A DNA stretch of 33,247 nt from JAXLRU01 sp046330935 (GCA_046330935.1 JAXLRU010000017.1:1-33247), one strand, 5' to 3'. Positions 23,090 through 31,235 are shown, counted from the first letter of the stretch. A program made the numbers and translations. The notes: a model not told the origin generated them from the sequence alone.

Positions 23090-24201
23090 CCGACCCGCTC
23101 CACCAGGACCGCCACGCCCTGCCCGCCGCCGACGGCGCATGCCGCCACCCCCCAGCGCGGCCCCCCGCCGTCGCGCACCATCCGCGCGAACAGCCGGACG
23201 ACGAGCAGCGCACCCGAGGCTCCCCACGGGTGCCCGAGGGCGATCGCCCCGCCCTGCCCGCACACGACGTCGGACGCGAACGGGTCGAGGCCCAGCTCGT
23301 CGGTGCAGGCGAGCACCTGGGCCGCGAACGCCTCGGTGATCTCCAGCGCACCGACGTCCGCGACGTCGACGCCCGCGCGGGCGCACACCGCCCGCACCGC
23401 CGCCGCCGCACCGAGGCCCGGCAGGGCGGGGTCGACGCCCACGGCGGCGGCAGCCGTCACCGCCAGGCCGGGGACCCCCGCCGCGTCCCGGGCACCGACG
23501 AGGGCGACGGCCGCAGCACCATCGTTGATGCCGCAGCTGTTGCCCGCGGTGACCGTGCCGTCGGGCGCGAACGCGGGCCGGAACCGGGCCAGTCGCGCGG
23601 CGTCGAGACCCGGACGCGGGCGGTCGTCGGCGCCCAGCCCGGCCACGGTGACCAGCTCCGGCGCGTACCGCCCGTCCGAGGCCGCGCGCACGGCCAGGGC
23701 GTGGGACCGCGCCGCGTAGGCGTCCTGCCGTTCGCGGGTGATGCCGCGCGCCCGCGCGAGGGCGTCGGCGGCCACTCCCATGTCGGGATCGGGGACGCCC
23801 GGCGGTGCGAAGGCCGCCCGCGGGAACGCCCGGGTCGACGTGCTCGCCGACTCGCTGCCCCCGGCCAGCACCACCCGCGCCTGGCCGGAGGCGACCAGGG
23901 CCGCCCCCAGGCGCAGCGCCTCCAGCCCCGACCCGCACTGGCGGTCCACGGTGACGCCCGCCACCTCGACGCCCAGGCCGGAGCCCAGCACGGCGATCCG
24001 CGCGACGTCGCCCCCGGGGCCGCAGCAGTTGCCGAGCAGCACGTCGTCCACCTCGTCGGGAAGCCCGGCGCGGCGGAGGTCGGCGGCGAGGCGGTCGAGG
24101 ACGGGGGAGGCCAGAGCGGCGGGGCCGACGGCGGCCAGCGCCCTGCCCGACGTGGCCACGGGGGTGCGCGCAGCGGCGACGACCACGGGTCGGGCCGTCA
24201 T
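23086..24201 (-). CDS. thiolase-family protein in the biotin operon (YhfS-like), with altered catalytic loops
   Basis: The 371-aa protein has a thiolase fold: nucleophile C89 in TVDRQCGSGLEAL, NSCGINDGAAA, and H324 in GGAIALGHPWGASG. Two catalytic loops differ from standard thiolases. The NEAF motif reads TEAFAAQ (T289), and the final CxGGG loop reads C355-A-V-G-G-G, with the Cys one residue earlier than usual. Bacillus subtilis has a similar biotin-regulated bioY-type gene with an acyl-CoA ligase (yhfT) and a thiolase (yhfS), so a role in supplying a pimeloyl-type biotin precursor or using biotin-linked lipid is plausible but unproven. It overlaps both neighbours by 4 bp. Confidence 0.82.
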   Translation of the reverse strand: MTARPVVVAAARTPVATSGRALAAVGPAALASPVLDRLAADLRRAGLPDEVDDVLLGNCCGPGGDVARIAVLGSGLGVEVAGVTVDRQCGSGLEALRLGAALVASGQARVVLAGGSESASTSTRAFPRAAFAPPGVPDPDMGVAADALARARGITRERQDAYAARSHALAVRAASDGRYAPELVTVAGLGADDRPRPGLDAARLARFRPAFAPDGTVTAGNSCGINDGAAAVALVGARDAAGVPGLAVTAAAAVGVDPALPGLGAAAAVRAVCARAGVDVADVGALEITEAFAAQVLACTDELGLDPFASDVVCGQGGAIALGHPWGASGALLVVRLFARMVRDGGGPRWGVAACAVGGGQGVAVLVERVG

Positions 24202-25307
24202 CCGGCCGCCAGCAGGGCGGCGACGCGGGCCCGGTCGGCCTTGCCGCCGGTGGTGCGGGCCAGCGGCGCGACGCCGTGCCGGCGGGGCCGCGCCGCGGGC
24301 ACGAGCTCCTTGCGCGCGGCCTCGTACAGGGCGGCGCGCAGCGGGCCCGGGTCGTGGGAGGGCACCGGCTCCACGACGGCGGCCACGGCGCCCCCGAGGT
24401 GGGGCGAGTCCACGGCCACGGCGACGACGTCCGCGACCCCCGGCACCCGGCGCAGGACGGACTCGACGTCGGCGAGATGGACGGTCACCCCGCCGACCGT
24501 GACCCCGCCGCCGCGACCGTGGACGCGCACGCGCTCGCCGTCCCACTCGCCCCGGTCCCCGACACCGGCCCAGCCGTCGTCACCGTGCACCAGGGGCCCG
24601 TCGCCCGCGAGGTAGCCCTGGCACGTCCACGGGGACGCGACCTCCAGGCATCCCCGCCGGGCACGCACCCGCACCTGCGGGAACGGGGTGAGCCCCCCGC
24701 CGTCGGGGTCGATCGCGACGAACGACAGCTCCGCCGCGCCGTAGTACTCCACCGTGGCCACCCCCAGGCGCCGGGCCCGCTCGCGCAGCCCCGCGGGGGA
24801 GGCGGCGCCCGCCACGACGATCGTGCGCAGGGCGGGCAGGCGGCCCTCCTCCACGGCGGCGAGCACCTGGTCGGCCACCGCCGGGACGGCGTGCAGGCTG
24901 GTCACGTCGCTGAGGTCGGCGTCGGGCACCCCCCGCCACGGCCCGTCCGCGCGCAGCGACCAGCCGGACGCGAGGGCGTGCCAGGACGCGAACAGGGTCA
25001 TGGTGGAGCTGGCCGGTCCCGGTGCCCACACGGTCTCCTCGCCACCCCCACCGAGGCCGCTGACCGCGGTGAACGCGGCGAAGCTGGCGGTCCAGGAGCT
25101 CACCGTCCGCACCACCAGCCGGGGGTGGGAGGTGCTGCCCGACGTCGGGAGCACCAACCGCCCGGGGGGCAGGGCCGCAAGCGCCGCGCCCATGCCCGCG
25201 GCGCGCGCCGCCGCGACCCCGGGGCCCGCGGGCACCCCGCGCTCGACGTCGCGGAGCAGGTCCTCGACCTCGCGCCGGGTCGCGCCCCGATCGGGCAGGG
25301 CCGCCAC
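24198..25307 (-). CDS. short AMP-forming acyl-CoA ligase-like protein (YhfT-like)
   Basis: ANL-superfamily adenylating enzyme of 369 aa. It has the phosphate loop TSGSTSHPR at residues 55-63, YYGAAE (motif A5), VGDRGEWD (A7), GRGGGVTVGGVTVHLADVE (A8) and the catalytic lysine in TTGGKADR near the end. The phosphate loop lies unusually close to the N-terminus; typical ligases have 150 or more residues before it, so most of the N-terminal domain is missing. GTG 25307 lies two bases after the bioY stop, and no upstream start exists before that stop, so the short form appears genuine. It is followed by the thiolase with an ATGA overlap. The substrate is unknown; context suggests a biotin-related acyl group. 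Confidence 0.82.
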   Translation of the reverse strand: MAALPDRGATRREVEDLLRDVERGVPAGPGVAAARAAGMGAALAALPPGRLVLPTSGSTSHPRLVVRTVSSWTASFAAFTAVSGLGGGGEETVWAPGPASSTMTLFASWHALASGWSLRADGPWRGVPDADLSDVTSLHAVPAVADQVLAAVEEGRLPALRTIVVAGAASPAGLRERARRLGVATVEYYGAAELSFVAIDPDGGGLTPFPQVRVRARRGCLEVASPWTCQGYLAGDGPLVHGDDGWAGVGDRGEWDGERVRVHGRGGGVTVGGVTVHLADVESVLRRVPGVADVVAVAVDSPHLGGAVAAVVEPVPSHDPGPLRAALYEAARKELVPAARPRRHGVAPLARTTGGKADRARVAALLAAG

Positions 25308-25309
25308 CG

Positions 25310-25930
25310 TCAGCGGACCGCGTCCGCCGGCGCCGCGGTGAGCTCGTCCTCGCCGTCGCGCCGCTCGGTGCGCTCCATCAGCGGCGGGTAGCCGCGCAGC
25401 AGCGCCCCGGCGAGGACGGTGGTCAGGGCGGCCTTCATCAGGTCCCCGGGAACGAACACCAGGCAGATCGTCCACGCCTTGGCGAGGGTGATGCCCTGCA
25501 CCCAGGCCATGCCGACGACGCCGAAGACGTAGACGACGCCCAGCCCGCCCACGAGGCACGACACGGCGATCCAGCCGTCCCGCCAGCGCCGGGGGCGGCG
25601 CTCGACCATCGCACCGATCACGACGGCCCCGGCGACCCACCCCCACAGGAAGCCCGTGCTCGGGCGCGACAGGAGGTAGTCCAGACCACCGCGTCCCCCG
25701 GAGAGCACGGGCAGTCCGAGGGCGACGAGACCGAGGAAGGTGAGGACCGCCAGCCCGCCGCGGCGCGCCCCGAGGACGGCGCCGGCGAGCATGACCCCCA
25801 GGGTCTGCGCGGTGACGGGGACGCTGGACCCGGCCACCGTGATCCCGGGCACGGCGCCCAGGGCGGCGATGAACGCCGCGAAGACGGCGACGAGGGCGAG
25901 GTCCTGAGCGGGCAGTCGGCGTCGGGCCAT
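25310..25930 (-). CDS. bioY: BioY, biotin-binding S component of an ECF transporter
   Basis: Integral membrane substrate-binding subunit for biotin uptake. The 206-aa protein has about six hydrophobic segments and the BioY hallmarks AGSSVPVTAQTLGVMLAGAVLGARRG, GLPVLSGGRGGLDYLLSRPSTGFLWGW and LVFVPGDLMKAALTTVLA. ATG 25930 has GAAGGA about 8 bases upstream; the longer frame reaching 26035 is rejected. It heads the operon bioY, ligase, thiolase, bioM, bioN. No bio synthesis gene is in the window, so the cell may depend on uptake or make biotin elsewhere. Confidence 0.95.
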   Translation of the reverse strand: MARRRLPAQDLALVAVFAAFIAALGAVPGITVAGSSVPVTAQTLGVMLAGAVLGARRGGLAVLTFLGLVALGLPVLSGGRGGLDYLLSRPSTGFLWGWVAGAVVIGAMVERRPRRWRDGWIAVSCLVGGLGVVYVFGVVGMAWVQGITLAKAWTICLVFVPGDLMKAALTTVLAGALLRGYPPLMERTERRDGEDELTAAPADAVR

Positions 25931-25991
25931 GGGTGGTCCTTCGTCTGGAGCGGATCCCCGCCGACTCGTGCCGGGGGGTGCGGCGCGACTC

Positions 25992-25997
25992 AGGCTA
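25992..25997 (-). promoter_or_regulatory. candidate -10 of the bioY operon
   Basis: The minus strand reads TAGCCT inside the palindrome GGCTAGCC (25993-26000). Transcription from near 25985 would give a leader of about 55 bases. I saw no BirA- or BioQ-like operator and no convincing -35. Confidence 0.35.
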
Positions 25998-26030
25998 GCC
26001 AGGGGGAGGAGGGCCGGGTGCTGGTCACCG

Positions 26031-26087
26031 AGCACAAAGAAGGGCGCCCGCGGTGCAGCAGGGTCCCCAGTGACACCGGGGCGCCCT
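26031..26087 (-). terminator. intrinsic terminator of the zinc peptidase gene
   Basis: On the minus strand AGGGCGCCC (complement of 26079-26087) pairs with GGGCGCCCT (complement of 26041-26049), extended by a 4-bp GGTG/CACC helix after a small bulge, and is followed by TCTTTGTG. The stem begins at the last base of the stop codon. This is the most classical terminator in the window. Confidence 0.75.
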
Positions 26088-26974
26088 CACCCGAAGGTCG
26101 TGCACGATCCGAGGTCCCCGGACTCGAAGCCGGTGCGGAACCACCGGCTGCGCTCTGCGGCGGACCCGTGCGTCCACGACTCGGGGTCGACCCGGCCGTT
26201 GACCTTCTGCTGGATCCGGTCGTCGCCGACCGCCTCGGCCGCACGGACCGCCTCGTCGACGTCGGCCTGGTCCAGGACCAGCCCGTCGCCGTCGCGCTCG
26301 TCGGCGAGCTTCGCCCACGCGCCCGCGTAGCAGTCGGCCTGCAGCTCCATCGCCACCGAGTACTCGTTGGCGCGACCCGGATCGCGCTCCTGCGCGGCGC
26401 GCACCTTGCGCTCGGTACCGAGCAGCGTCTGCAGGTGATGGCCGTACTCGTGGGCCACGATGTAGGCCTGCGCGAACTCGCCCTTCGCCCCGAACTGCTG
26501 CTGCAGCTGGTCGAGGAAGCCCAGGTCGAGGTAGATCTCCTGGTCGGCGGGACAGTAGAACGGCCCGACCGAGGCGCTCGCCGGCCCGCAGCCCGTGCGC
26601 GTCTGCTGCTCGAAGAAGGCCAGCTGGGGGCGGTGGTAGGACAGCCCCCGCCGGGAGAACTCCTCGGCCCACGTGTCGTCGGCGAGGCGGTAGACGCGGA
26701 TGAGACGGCAGTCGGTGTACTCCCGCAGGGCGCCCTCGCCGTTGCACCGTCGCTTCAGCTGCTCGCTGCTCTCGGCGGATCCCGCCCCCGACCCGGCCCC
26801 GCCCTCGGGGAGGGACACCTGGCCGCCCCCGCCGAGCACCTGCACGAGGATGACGATGATCAGTCCGACGATGCCGGTGCCGCCGCCGATCGCCAGCCCG
26901 CCGCCCATGCCGCGGCCGCGGCGGTCGTCGACACCGGTGACGTCGACGCGGCTGTCGTCGAACTCGATCGGCAT
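26087..26974 (-). CDS. neutral zinc metallopeptidase (YpfJ family)
   Basis: Membrane-anchored putative metallopeptidase. The 295-aa protein begins MPIEFDDSRVDVTGVDDRRG. It has a Gly-rich stretch and one membrane segment (about 30-48), a linker, then the peptidase domain with HEYGHH at 175-180, the family's zinc-binding helix, and a later ELQADCYAGAWA containing the expected third ligand region (Glu/Asp). Paired cysteines (C129/C141 and others) suggest disulfides on the outside. ATG 26974 follows a GAGGAGGAC ribosome-binding site; the frame upstream of it is rejected. It is monocistronic, with its own -10 and terminator. The physiological substrate of this family is not known to me. Confidence 0.9.
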   Translation of the reverse strand: MPIEFDDSRVDVTGVDDRRGRGMGGGLAIGGGTGIVGLIIVILVQVLGGGGQVSLPEGGAGSGAGSAESSEQLKRRCNGEGALREYTDCRLIRVYRLADDTWAEEFSRRGLSYHRPQLAFFEQQTRTGCGPASASVGPFYCPADQEIYLDLGFLDQLQQQFGAKGEFAQAYIVAHEYGHHLQTLLGTERKVRAAQERDPGRANEYSVAMELQADCYAGAWAKLADERDGDGLVLDQADVDEAVRAAEAVGDDRIQQKVNGRVDPESWTHGSAAERSRWFRTGFESGDLGSCTTFG

Positions 26975-27005
26975 GCGGTCCTCCTCGGGCGGCGGGTGCG
27001 CACGA

Positions 27006-27011
27006 ACCGTA
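27006..27011 (-). promoter_or_regulatory. candidate -10 of the zinc peptidase gene
   Basis: The minus strand reads TACGGT, 31 bases upstream of the ATG. Transcription from near 26999 would leave a leader of about 25 bases containing the ribosome-binding site. No -35 is evident. Confidence 0.45.
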
Positions 27012-27046
27012 CCCGGAGGCCGACGCCCCCGCACCGGAGCCCGGCC

Positions 27047-27052
27047 TACGAT
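27047..27052 (+). promoter_or_regulatory. candidate -10 of the ABC-F gene
   Basis: TACGAT lies 86 bases upstream of the ABC-F ATG, divergent from the zinc peptidase promoter. The predicted leader from about 27060 is about 79 bases long. No -35 is evident. Confidence 0.4.
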
Positions 27053-27138
27053 GAGGGGGTGCTCCGCGACGTCGCCGAGCCGCCGTCGTCCCCGCCCTGG
27101 CGTGGGAACCACCAGCCATCGCCCGGGAGAGTCCCTGC

Positions 27139-28737
27139 ATGATCGTCGCCCAGAACCTCGAGCTGCGTGCCGGCGCGCGGATCCTGCTCGAATCGGGGAC
27201 CTTCCGCGTCGCCCCCGGTGACCGCGTGGGCCTCGTGGGCCGCAACGGCGCGGGGAAGACCACCCTCACCAAGGTGCTCGCGGGGGAGGGCCTGCCCGCC
27301 GCCGGGTCCGTGTCCTCCAGCGGCGAGGTCGGCTACCTGCCGCAGGACCCCCGCACGGGCGACCTCGAGATGCTCGCCCGCGACAGGGTGCTCTCCGCAC
27401 GGGGGCTCGACGCCGTCGTGCGGCGCATGCGCGAGACCGAGGCGGCGATGGCCAGCACCGACGACGCTCAGCGTGAGCGGGCGATGGCCCGCTACGCCCG
27501 CCTCGACGCCGAGTTCACCTCCCGCGGCGGGTACGCCGCGGAGAGCGAGGCGGCCACGATCTGCGCGAGCCTGGCCCTGCCCGAGCGCGTGCTGGGGCAG
27601 GAACTGGGGACGCTGTCGGGTGGCCAGAGCCGCCGGGTCGAGCTCGCCCGCATCCTGTTCTCCGGGTCGCAGACGCTGCTGCTCGACGAGCCCACGAACC
27701 ACCTCGACGCCGACTCGATCGCCTGGCTGCGCGACTTCCTCAAGTCGTGGTCGGGCGGCCTCGTCGTGATCAGCCACGACGTGGGCCTGCTCGACGCCGT
27801 GGTGAACAAGGTGTTCTTCCTCGACGCCACCCGCTCGGTGATCGACGTCTACAACGTGGGCTGGAAGGCCTACCTGCAGCAGCGCGAGGCCGACGAGCGG
27901 CGCCGGCGCCGCGAGCGGGCCAACGCGGAGAAGAAGGCCACGGTCCTGCTGGCCCAGGCCGACAAGATGCGGGCCAAGGCGACCAAGGCGACGGCCGCGC
28001 AGAACATGGCGAAGCGGGCCGAGCGCCTGCTGTCGGGCCTGGAGGACCAGCGCCAGGCCGAGCGCGTGGCGCACCTGCGCTTCCCCGACCCCGCGCCGTG
28101 CGGCAAGACCCCGCTGCGGGCCAGCGGGCTGTCGAAGGCGTACGGGAGCCAGGAGGTGTTCGCGGGCGTCGACCTCGCCATCGACAAGGGCAGCCGGGTC
28201 GTCGTGCTGGGGCTCAACGGCGCCGGGAAGACGACGCTCCTGCGGCTGCTGTCGGGTGTCGAGACGCCGGACACGGGGCAGATCGAGCCCGGCCACGGAT
28301 TGCGATTGGGCTACTACGCGCAGGAGCACGAGACGCTCGACGTCGACCGCACGGTGCTCGAGAACATGCGTTCCGCATCGCCCGACCTGGGCGACACCCA
28401 GGTGCGTTCCGTTCTCGGTTCGTTCCTCTTCTCCGGGGACGACGTCGACAAACCGGCGGGGGTGCTCTCCGGCGGCGAGAAGACCCGCCTGGCCCTCGCC
28501 ACGCTCGTCGTTTCGGGCGCGAATGTGCTTCTGCTGGACGAGCCGACGAACAACTTGGACCCGGCCAGCCGGGAAGAGGTGCTGCAGGCACTGCGCGGGT
28601 ACGCAGGGGCAGTGGTGCTGGTCACGCACGACGAGGGAGCGGTTCAGGCACTCTCACCCGAACGGGTGGTTCTGCTTCCCGACGGCGTGGAGGATCTCTG
28701 GAACACGGACTATCTGGATCTTGTTTCGCTCGCGTGA
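27139..28737 (+). CDS. ABC-F family ATPase (ribosome-associated)
   Basis: Soluble twin-ATPase protein of the ABC-F group, whose characterised members act on the ribosome (translation factors or antibiotic protection). The 532-aa protein has no membrane segment. Domain 1 has Walker A GRNGAGKTT (34-42), LSGGQSRRVELARILF and LLLDEPTNHLD. A basic interdomain linker (about 245-300, with RRRRRERANAEKK) would reach toward the peptidyl transferase centre. Domain 2 has GLNGAGKTT, LSGGEKTRLALATL and LLLDEPTNNLD. ATG 27139 follows GGGAGAG. It corresponds by position to Rv1473, annotated there as a macrolide transporter ATPase. Its last 150 or so codons use A/T third bases far more often than the rest. 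Confidence 0.93.
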   Translation: MIVAQNLELRAGARILLESGTFRVAPGDRVGLVGRNGAGKTTLTKVLAGEGLPAAGSVSSSGEVGYLPQDPRTGDLEMLARDRVLSARGLDAVVRRMRETEAAMASTDDAQRERAMARYARLDAEFTSRGGYAAESEAATICASLALPERVLGQELGTLSGGQSRRVELARILFSGSQTLLLDEPTNHLDADSIAWLRDFLKSWSGGLVVISHDVGLLDAVVNKVFFLDATRSVIDVYNVGWKAYLQQREADERRRRRERANAEKKATVLLAQADKMRAKATKATAAQNMAKRAERLLSGLEDQRQAERVAHLRFPDPAPCGKTPLRASGLSKAYGSQEVFAGVDLAIDKGSRVVVLGLNGAGKTTLLRLLSGVETPDTGQIEPGHGLRLGYYAQEHETLDVDRTVLENMRSASPDLGDTQVRSVLGSFLFSGDDVDKPAGVLSGGEKTRLALATLVVSGANVLLLDEPTNNLDPASREEVLQALRGYAGAVVLVTHDEGAVQALSPERVVLLPDGVEDLWNTDYLDLVSLA

Positions 28738-28861
28738 CCTGTGATGATGATGGTCGCCACATGCACCACAAGCACGTATGACGAGGGCGGGTCAGGCTCG
28801 ACTGGCCGAGATCCGGTACGCGGCTCACCATGGTCATGTTCGTAGTGTCCGAGGAGGATCC

Positions 28862-29077
28862 GTGACTGACGCTGTGAAGAAGGGTGCGCGCATTACCGGC
28901 GCAGACCGCGACAAGCTCGCCACCGAGCTGTCGAAGAAGTACCAGGAGGGCTCCAGCATCAGGGCCCTGGCCGAGTCCACCGGTCGGTCCTACGGGTTCG
29001 TTCACCGAATCCTCACGGAGAACGAGGTCTCCTTGCGCGGCCGTGGCGGTGCCACGCGCGGCAAGGCGAAGGCCTGA
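28862..29077 (+). CDS. small helix-turn-helix protein (Rv1473A-like)
   Basis: The 71-aa basic protein begins TDAVKKGARITGADRDKL. A helix-turn-helix follows in the middle (YQEGSSIRALAESTGRSYGFVHRILTE, residues 25-51), and it ends with a Gly/Arg/Lys tail RGRGGATRGKAKA. Near-identical small proteins are conserved across Actinobacteria and follow the ABC-F gene in mycobacteria as well. GTG 28862 is chosen because GAGGAGGA lies just upstream; a longer frame from 28778 has no such site. The HTH resembles resolvase/homeodomain-like DNA binders, so it is probably a regulator or nucleoid-associated protein, but its target is unknown to me. Confidence 0.88.
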   Translation: MTDAVKKGARITGADRDKLATELSKKYQEGSSIRALAESTGRSYGFVHRILTENEVSLRGRGGATRGKAKA

Positions 29078-29132
29078 GCGCTCCGGTTCCGACCCAGGCG
29101 GCCGGTCCACCACGTGGCCGCCGTACGTCGTC

Positions 29133-29166
29133 AGCGGTCCGCACCCCTTCCGGGGTGCGGACCGCT
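29133..29166 (+). terminator. terminator after the HTH gene
   Basis: A perfect 15-bp stem (29133-29147 with 29152-29166) with a TTCC loop lies 55 bases after the HTH stop. There is no strong T-run, but its strength and position fit a terminator for the ABC-F/HTH operon. The rest of 29078-29297 contains only a weak TAGGCT -10 candidate (29208-29213) for the next gene. Confidence 0.65.
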
Positions 29167-29297
29167 CGTCGTGGGCCCCCCGAGACCTCACTGTCGCCGC
29201 CCCTTCGTAGGCTCGGCCTCCCGGCGGGAAGGTGCCGCCCCCCGCGCGCGTTGCGCGGACGGGGCGATCGCCGCCCCGAGCCGACGGAGGGAGTCCT

Positions 29298-31235
29298 ATG
29301 TCCCAGTCGTCGCCGATGACGATGATGCGCTCGTACACCCGCGACCGCAGCGTCGCCCAACGGCGTCTGGCTCCCGGAACGGCCCGACGCGTCCTGTCCT
29401 ACGCCCGCCCCTACCGCTCCTGGATCACCGCGTTCCTCGCCCTCGTGGTCCTCGACGCCGCCCTGGTGGTCGCCACCCCGCTGCTGCTGCAGCGGCTCGT
29501 CGACGACGGCGTGCAGAACGACGACCGTTCGCTCGTCGTCGGGCTCGCCTGCGTCGTCGCGGGCCTGGCGGTCGTCGACGCGGTGACGGGTCTCGTCCAG
29601 CGCTGGTTCTCCGCACGGGTCGGTGAGGGGCTCATCCTCGACCTCAGGGTCGAGGTCTTCTCCCACGTGCTGCGCCAGCCGATCGCGTTCTTCACCCGCA
29701 CCCAGACGGGCGCGTTGGTCTCGCGGTTGAACACCGACGTCATGGGCGCGCAGCAGGCGTTCACCTCGACGCTGTCGTCGGTCGTGTCCAACGTCGTGTC
29801 CCTCGTGCTCGTCGTCGCGGCGATGCTCTACCTGTCGTGGCCGATCACCGTCGTGTCGCTCCTTCTCGTCCCGCTGTTCCTGCTGCCCGCACGCCGAGTG
29901 GGGGCACGGCTGGCGGGCCTGACCCGCGAGCAGATGCAGCTCAACGCGGCGCTCGCCTCGCGGACGACGGAGCGGTTCAACGTCGCCGGCGCGCTGCTGG
30001 TCAAGCTCTTCGGGCACCAGGACACCGAGCGCGAGGAGTTCGCCTCCACGGCGCGGCGGGTCCGCGACATCGGGGTCCGGATCGCCATGAGCAACCGGGT
30101 CTTCTTCACCGGGCTCACGCTCGTGGCGTCGCTGGCGACCGCCGTCGTCTACGGCCTCGGCGGCGTCCTCGCGATCGACGGACGACTGTCGGTCGGGACG
30201 CTGCTCGCTCTGGCGGCGCTCCTCGGCCGCCTCTACGGGCCGCTGACGGCGCTGACGAACGTCCGGGTCGACGTCATGACGGCGCTGGTCAGCTTCGAGC
30301 GCGTGTTCGAGATCCTCGACCTGCGCCCCCTGGTCCGCGACGCGCCCCAGGCGCGCGACCTTCCGGCCGGCCCGCTCGACGTCGACCTCGAGGGCGTCTC
30401 GTTCGCCTACCCGGCGGCGGAGGACGTGAGCCTGGCCTCCCTGGAGCAGGTCTCCGCCTCCGACCGCAGGGGTGCGGGGGAGATCCTCCACGAGATCGAC
30501 CTGCACGTCCCCGCGGGATCGCTGGTGGCCCTCGTCGGCCCCAGTGGTGCCGGCAAGACCACCATCACCAGCCTGGTCGCCCGCCTGTACGACCCGACGT
30601 CCGGCGTCGTGCGACTGGGCGGGACCGACCTGCGCGAGGCCCGGCTGGACTCCATCCGCGACGCCGTCGGCGTGGTGACGCAGGAGGCGCACCTCTTCCA
30701 CGACACGGTCCGCGCCAACCTCACCTACGCGCGTCCCGACGCCACCGAGGCCGACCTGGTGGCCGCATGCCGGGCCGCCCAGATCTGGTCGCTGGTGGAG
30801 TCACTCCCCGAGGGGTTGGACACGGTCGTGGGCGACCGCGGCCACCGGCTGTCGGGCGGGGAGAAGCAGCGCCTGGCCCTGGCCCGGCTGCTGCTCAAGG
30901 CACCCGCCGTCGTGGTGCTCGACGAGGCGACGGCCCACCTGGACTCCGAGTCGGAGGCGGCCGTGCAGGCCGCCCTCGACACCGCCCTCGAGGGACGCAC
31001 CGCCCTGGTGATCGCCCACCGGCTCTCGACCGTGCGCTCGGCCGACCTGATCGCCGTCGTGGAGCAGGGCCGGATCGTGGAACAGGGCCGCCACGAGGAC
31101 CTCCTGGCAGCGGGCGGCCTCTACGCCGACCTCTACCGCACGCAGTTCGCGGGTCAGGAGGCGATGGTGGCGGCCCGCGCTCACAGCGAGCGGGTCATCC
31201 CGCCGTCGATGGACAGCACCGTGCCCGTGACGTAG
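29298..31235 (+). CDS. ABC exporter half-transporter (membrane domain fused to ATPase)
   Basis: Multidrug/lipid-type exporter subunit that would function as a dimer. The 645-aa protein has a six-helix membrane domain (about 40-330, including FFTRTQTGALVSRLNTDV) and a C-terminal ATPase with Walker A GPSGAGKTT, Q-loop VVTQEAHLF, signature LSGGEKQRLALARLLL, Walker B VVVLDEATAHLD and H-loop VIAHRLSTV. ATG 29298 follows GGAGGGAG; an upstream ATG-less extension to 29232 is rejected. Its last 18 codons (ending IPPSMDSTVPVT) are the reverse complement of the end of the convergent SDR gene, so its natural tail extends into antisense sequence. The substrate is unknown. Confidence 0.9.
   Translation: MSQSSPMTMMRSYTRDRSVAQRRLAPGTARRVLSYARPYRSWITAFLALVVLDAALVVATPLLLQRLVDDGVQNDDRSLVVGLACVVAGLAVVDAVTGLVQRWFSARVGEGLILDLRVEVFSHVLRQPIAFFTRTQTGALVSRLNTDVMGAQQAFTSTLSSVVSNVVSLVLVVAAMLYLSWPITVVSLLLVPLFLLPARRVGARLAGLTREQMQLNAALASRTTERFNVAGALLVKLFGHQDTEREEFASTARRVRDIGVRIAMSNRVFFTGLTLVASLATAVVYGLGGVLAIDGRLSVGTLLALAALLGRLYGPLTALTNVRVDVMTALVSFERVFEILDLRPLVRDAPQARDLPAGPLDVDLEGVSFAYPAAEDVSLASLEQVSASDRRGAGEILHEIDLHVPAGSLVALVGPSGAGKTTITSLVARLYDPTSGVVRLGGTDLREARLDSIRDAVGVVTQEAHLFHDTVRANLTYARPDATEADLVAACRAAQIWSLVESLPEGLDTVVGDRGHRLSGGEKQRLALARLLLKAPAVVVLDEATAHLDSESEAAVQAALDTALEGRTALVIAHRLSTVRSADLIAVVEQGRIVEQGRHEDLLAAGGLYADLYRTQFAGQEAMVAARAHSERVIPPSMDSTVPVT

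Noticed and set aside
25931..26030. Riboswitch or biotin-regulator operator upstream of bioY
   Set aside because: No recognisable BirA or BioQ inverted repeat and no riboswitch-like structure was found; only a -10 candidate could be supported.
28764..28784. Tiny frame MHHKHV between ABC-F and HTH genes, His-rich, as a possible leader peptide
   Set aside because: It has no ribosome-binding site, only six codons, and no alternative hairpins of an attenuator are visible around it; chance is sufficient.
28778..28861. N-terminal extension of the HTH protein from an ATG at 28778
   Set aside because: The GTG at 28862 has an excellent GAGGAGGA site and gives the conserved family N-terminus; the extension has neither.
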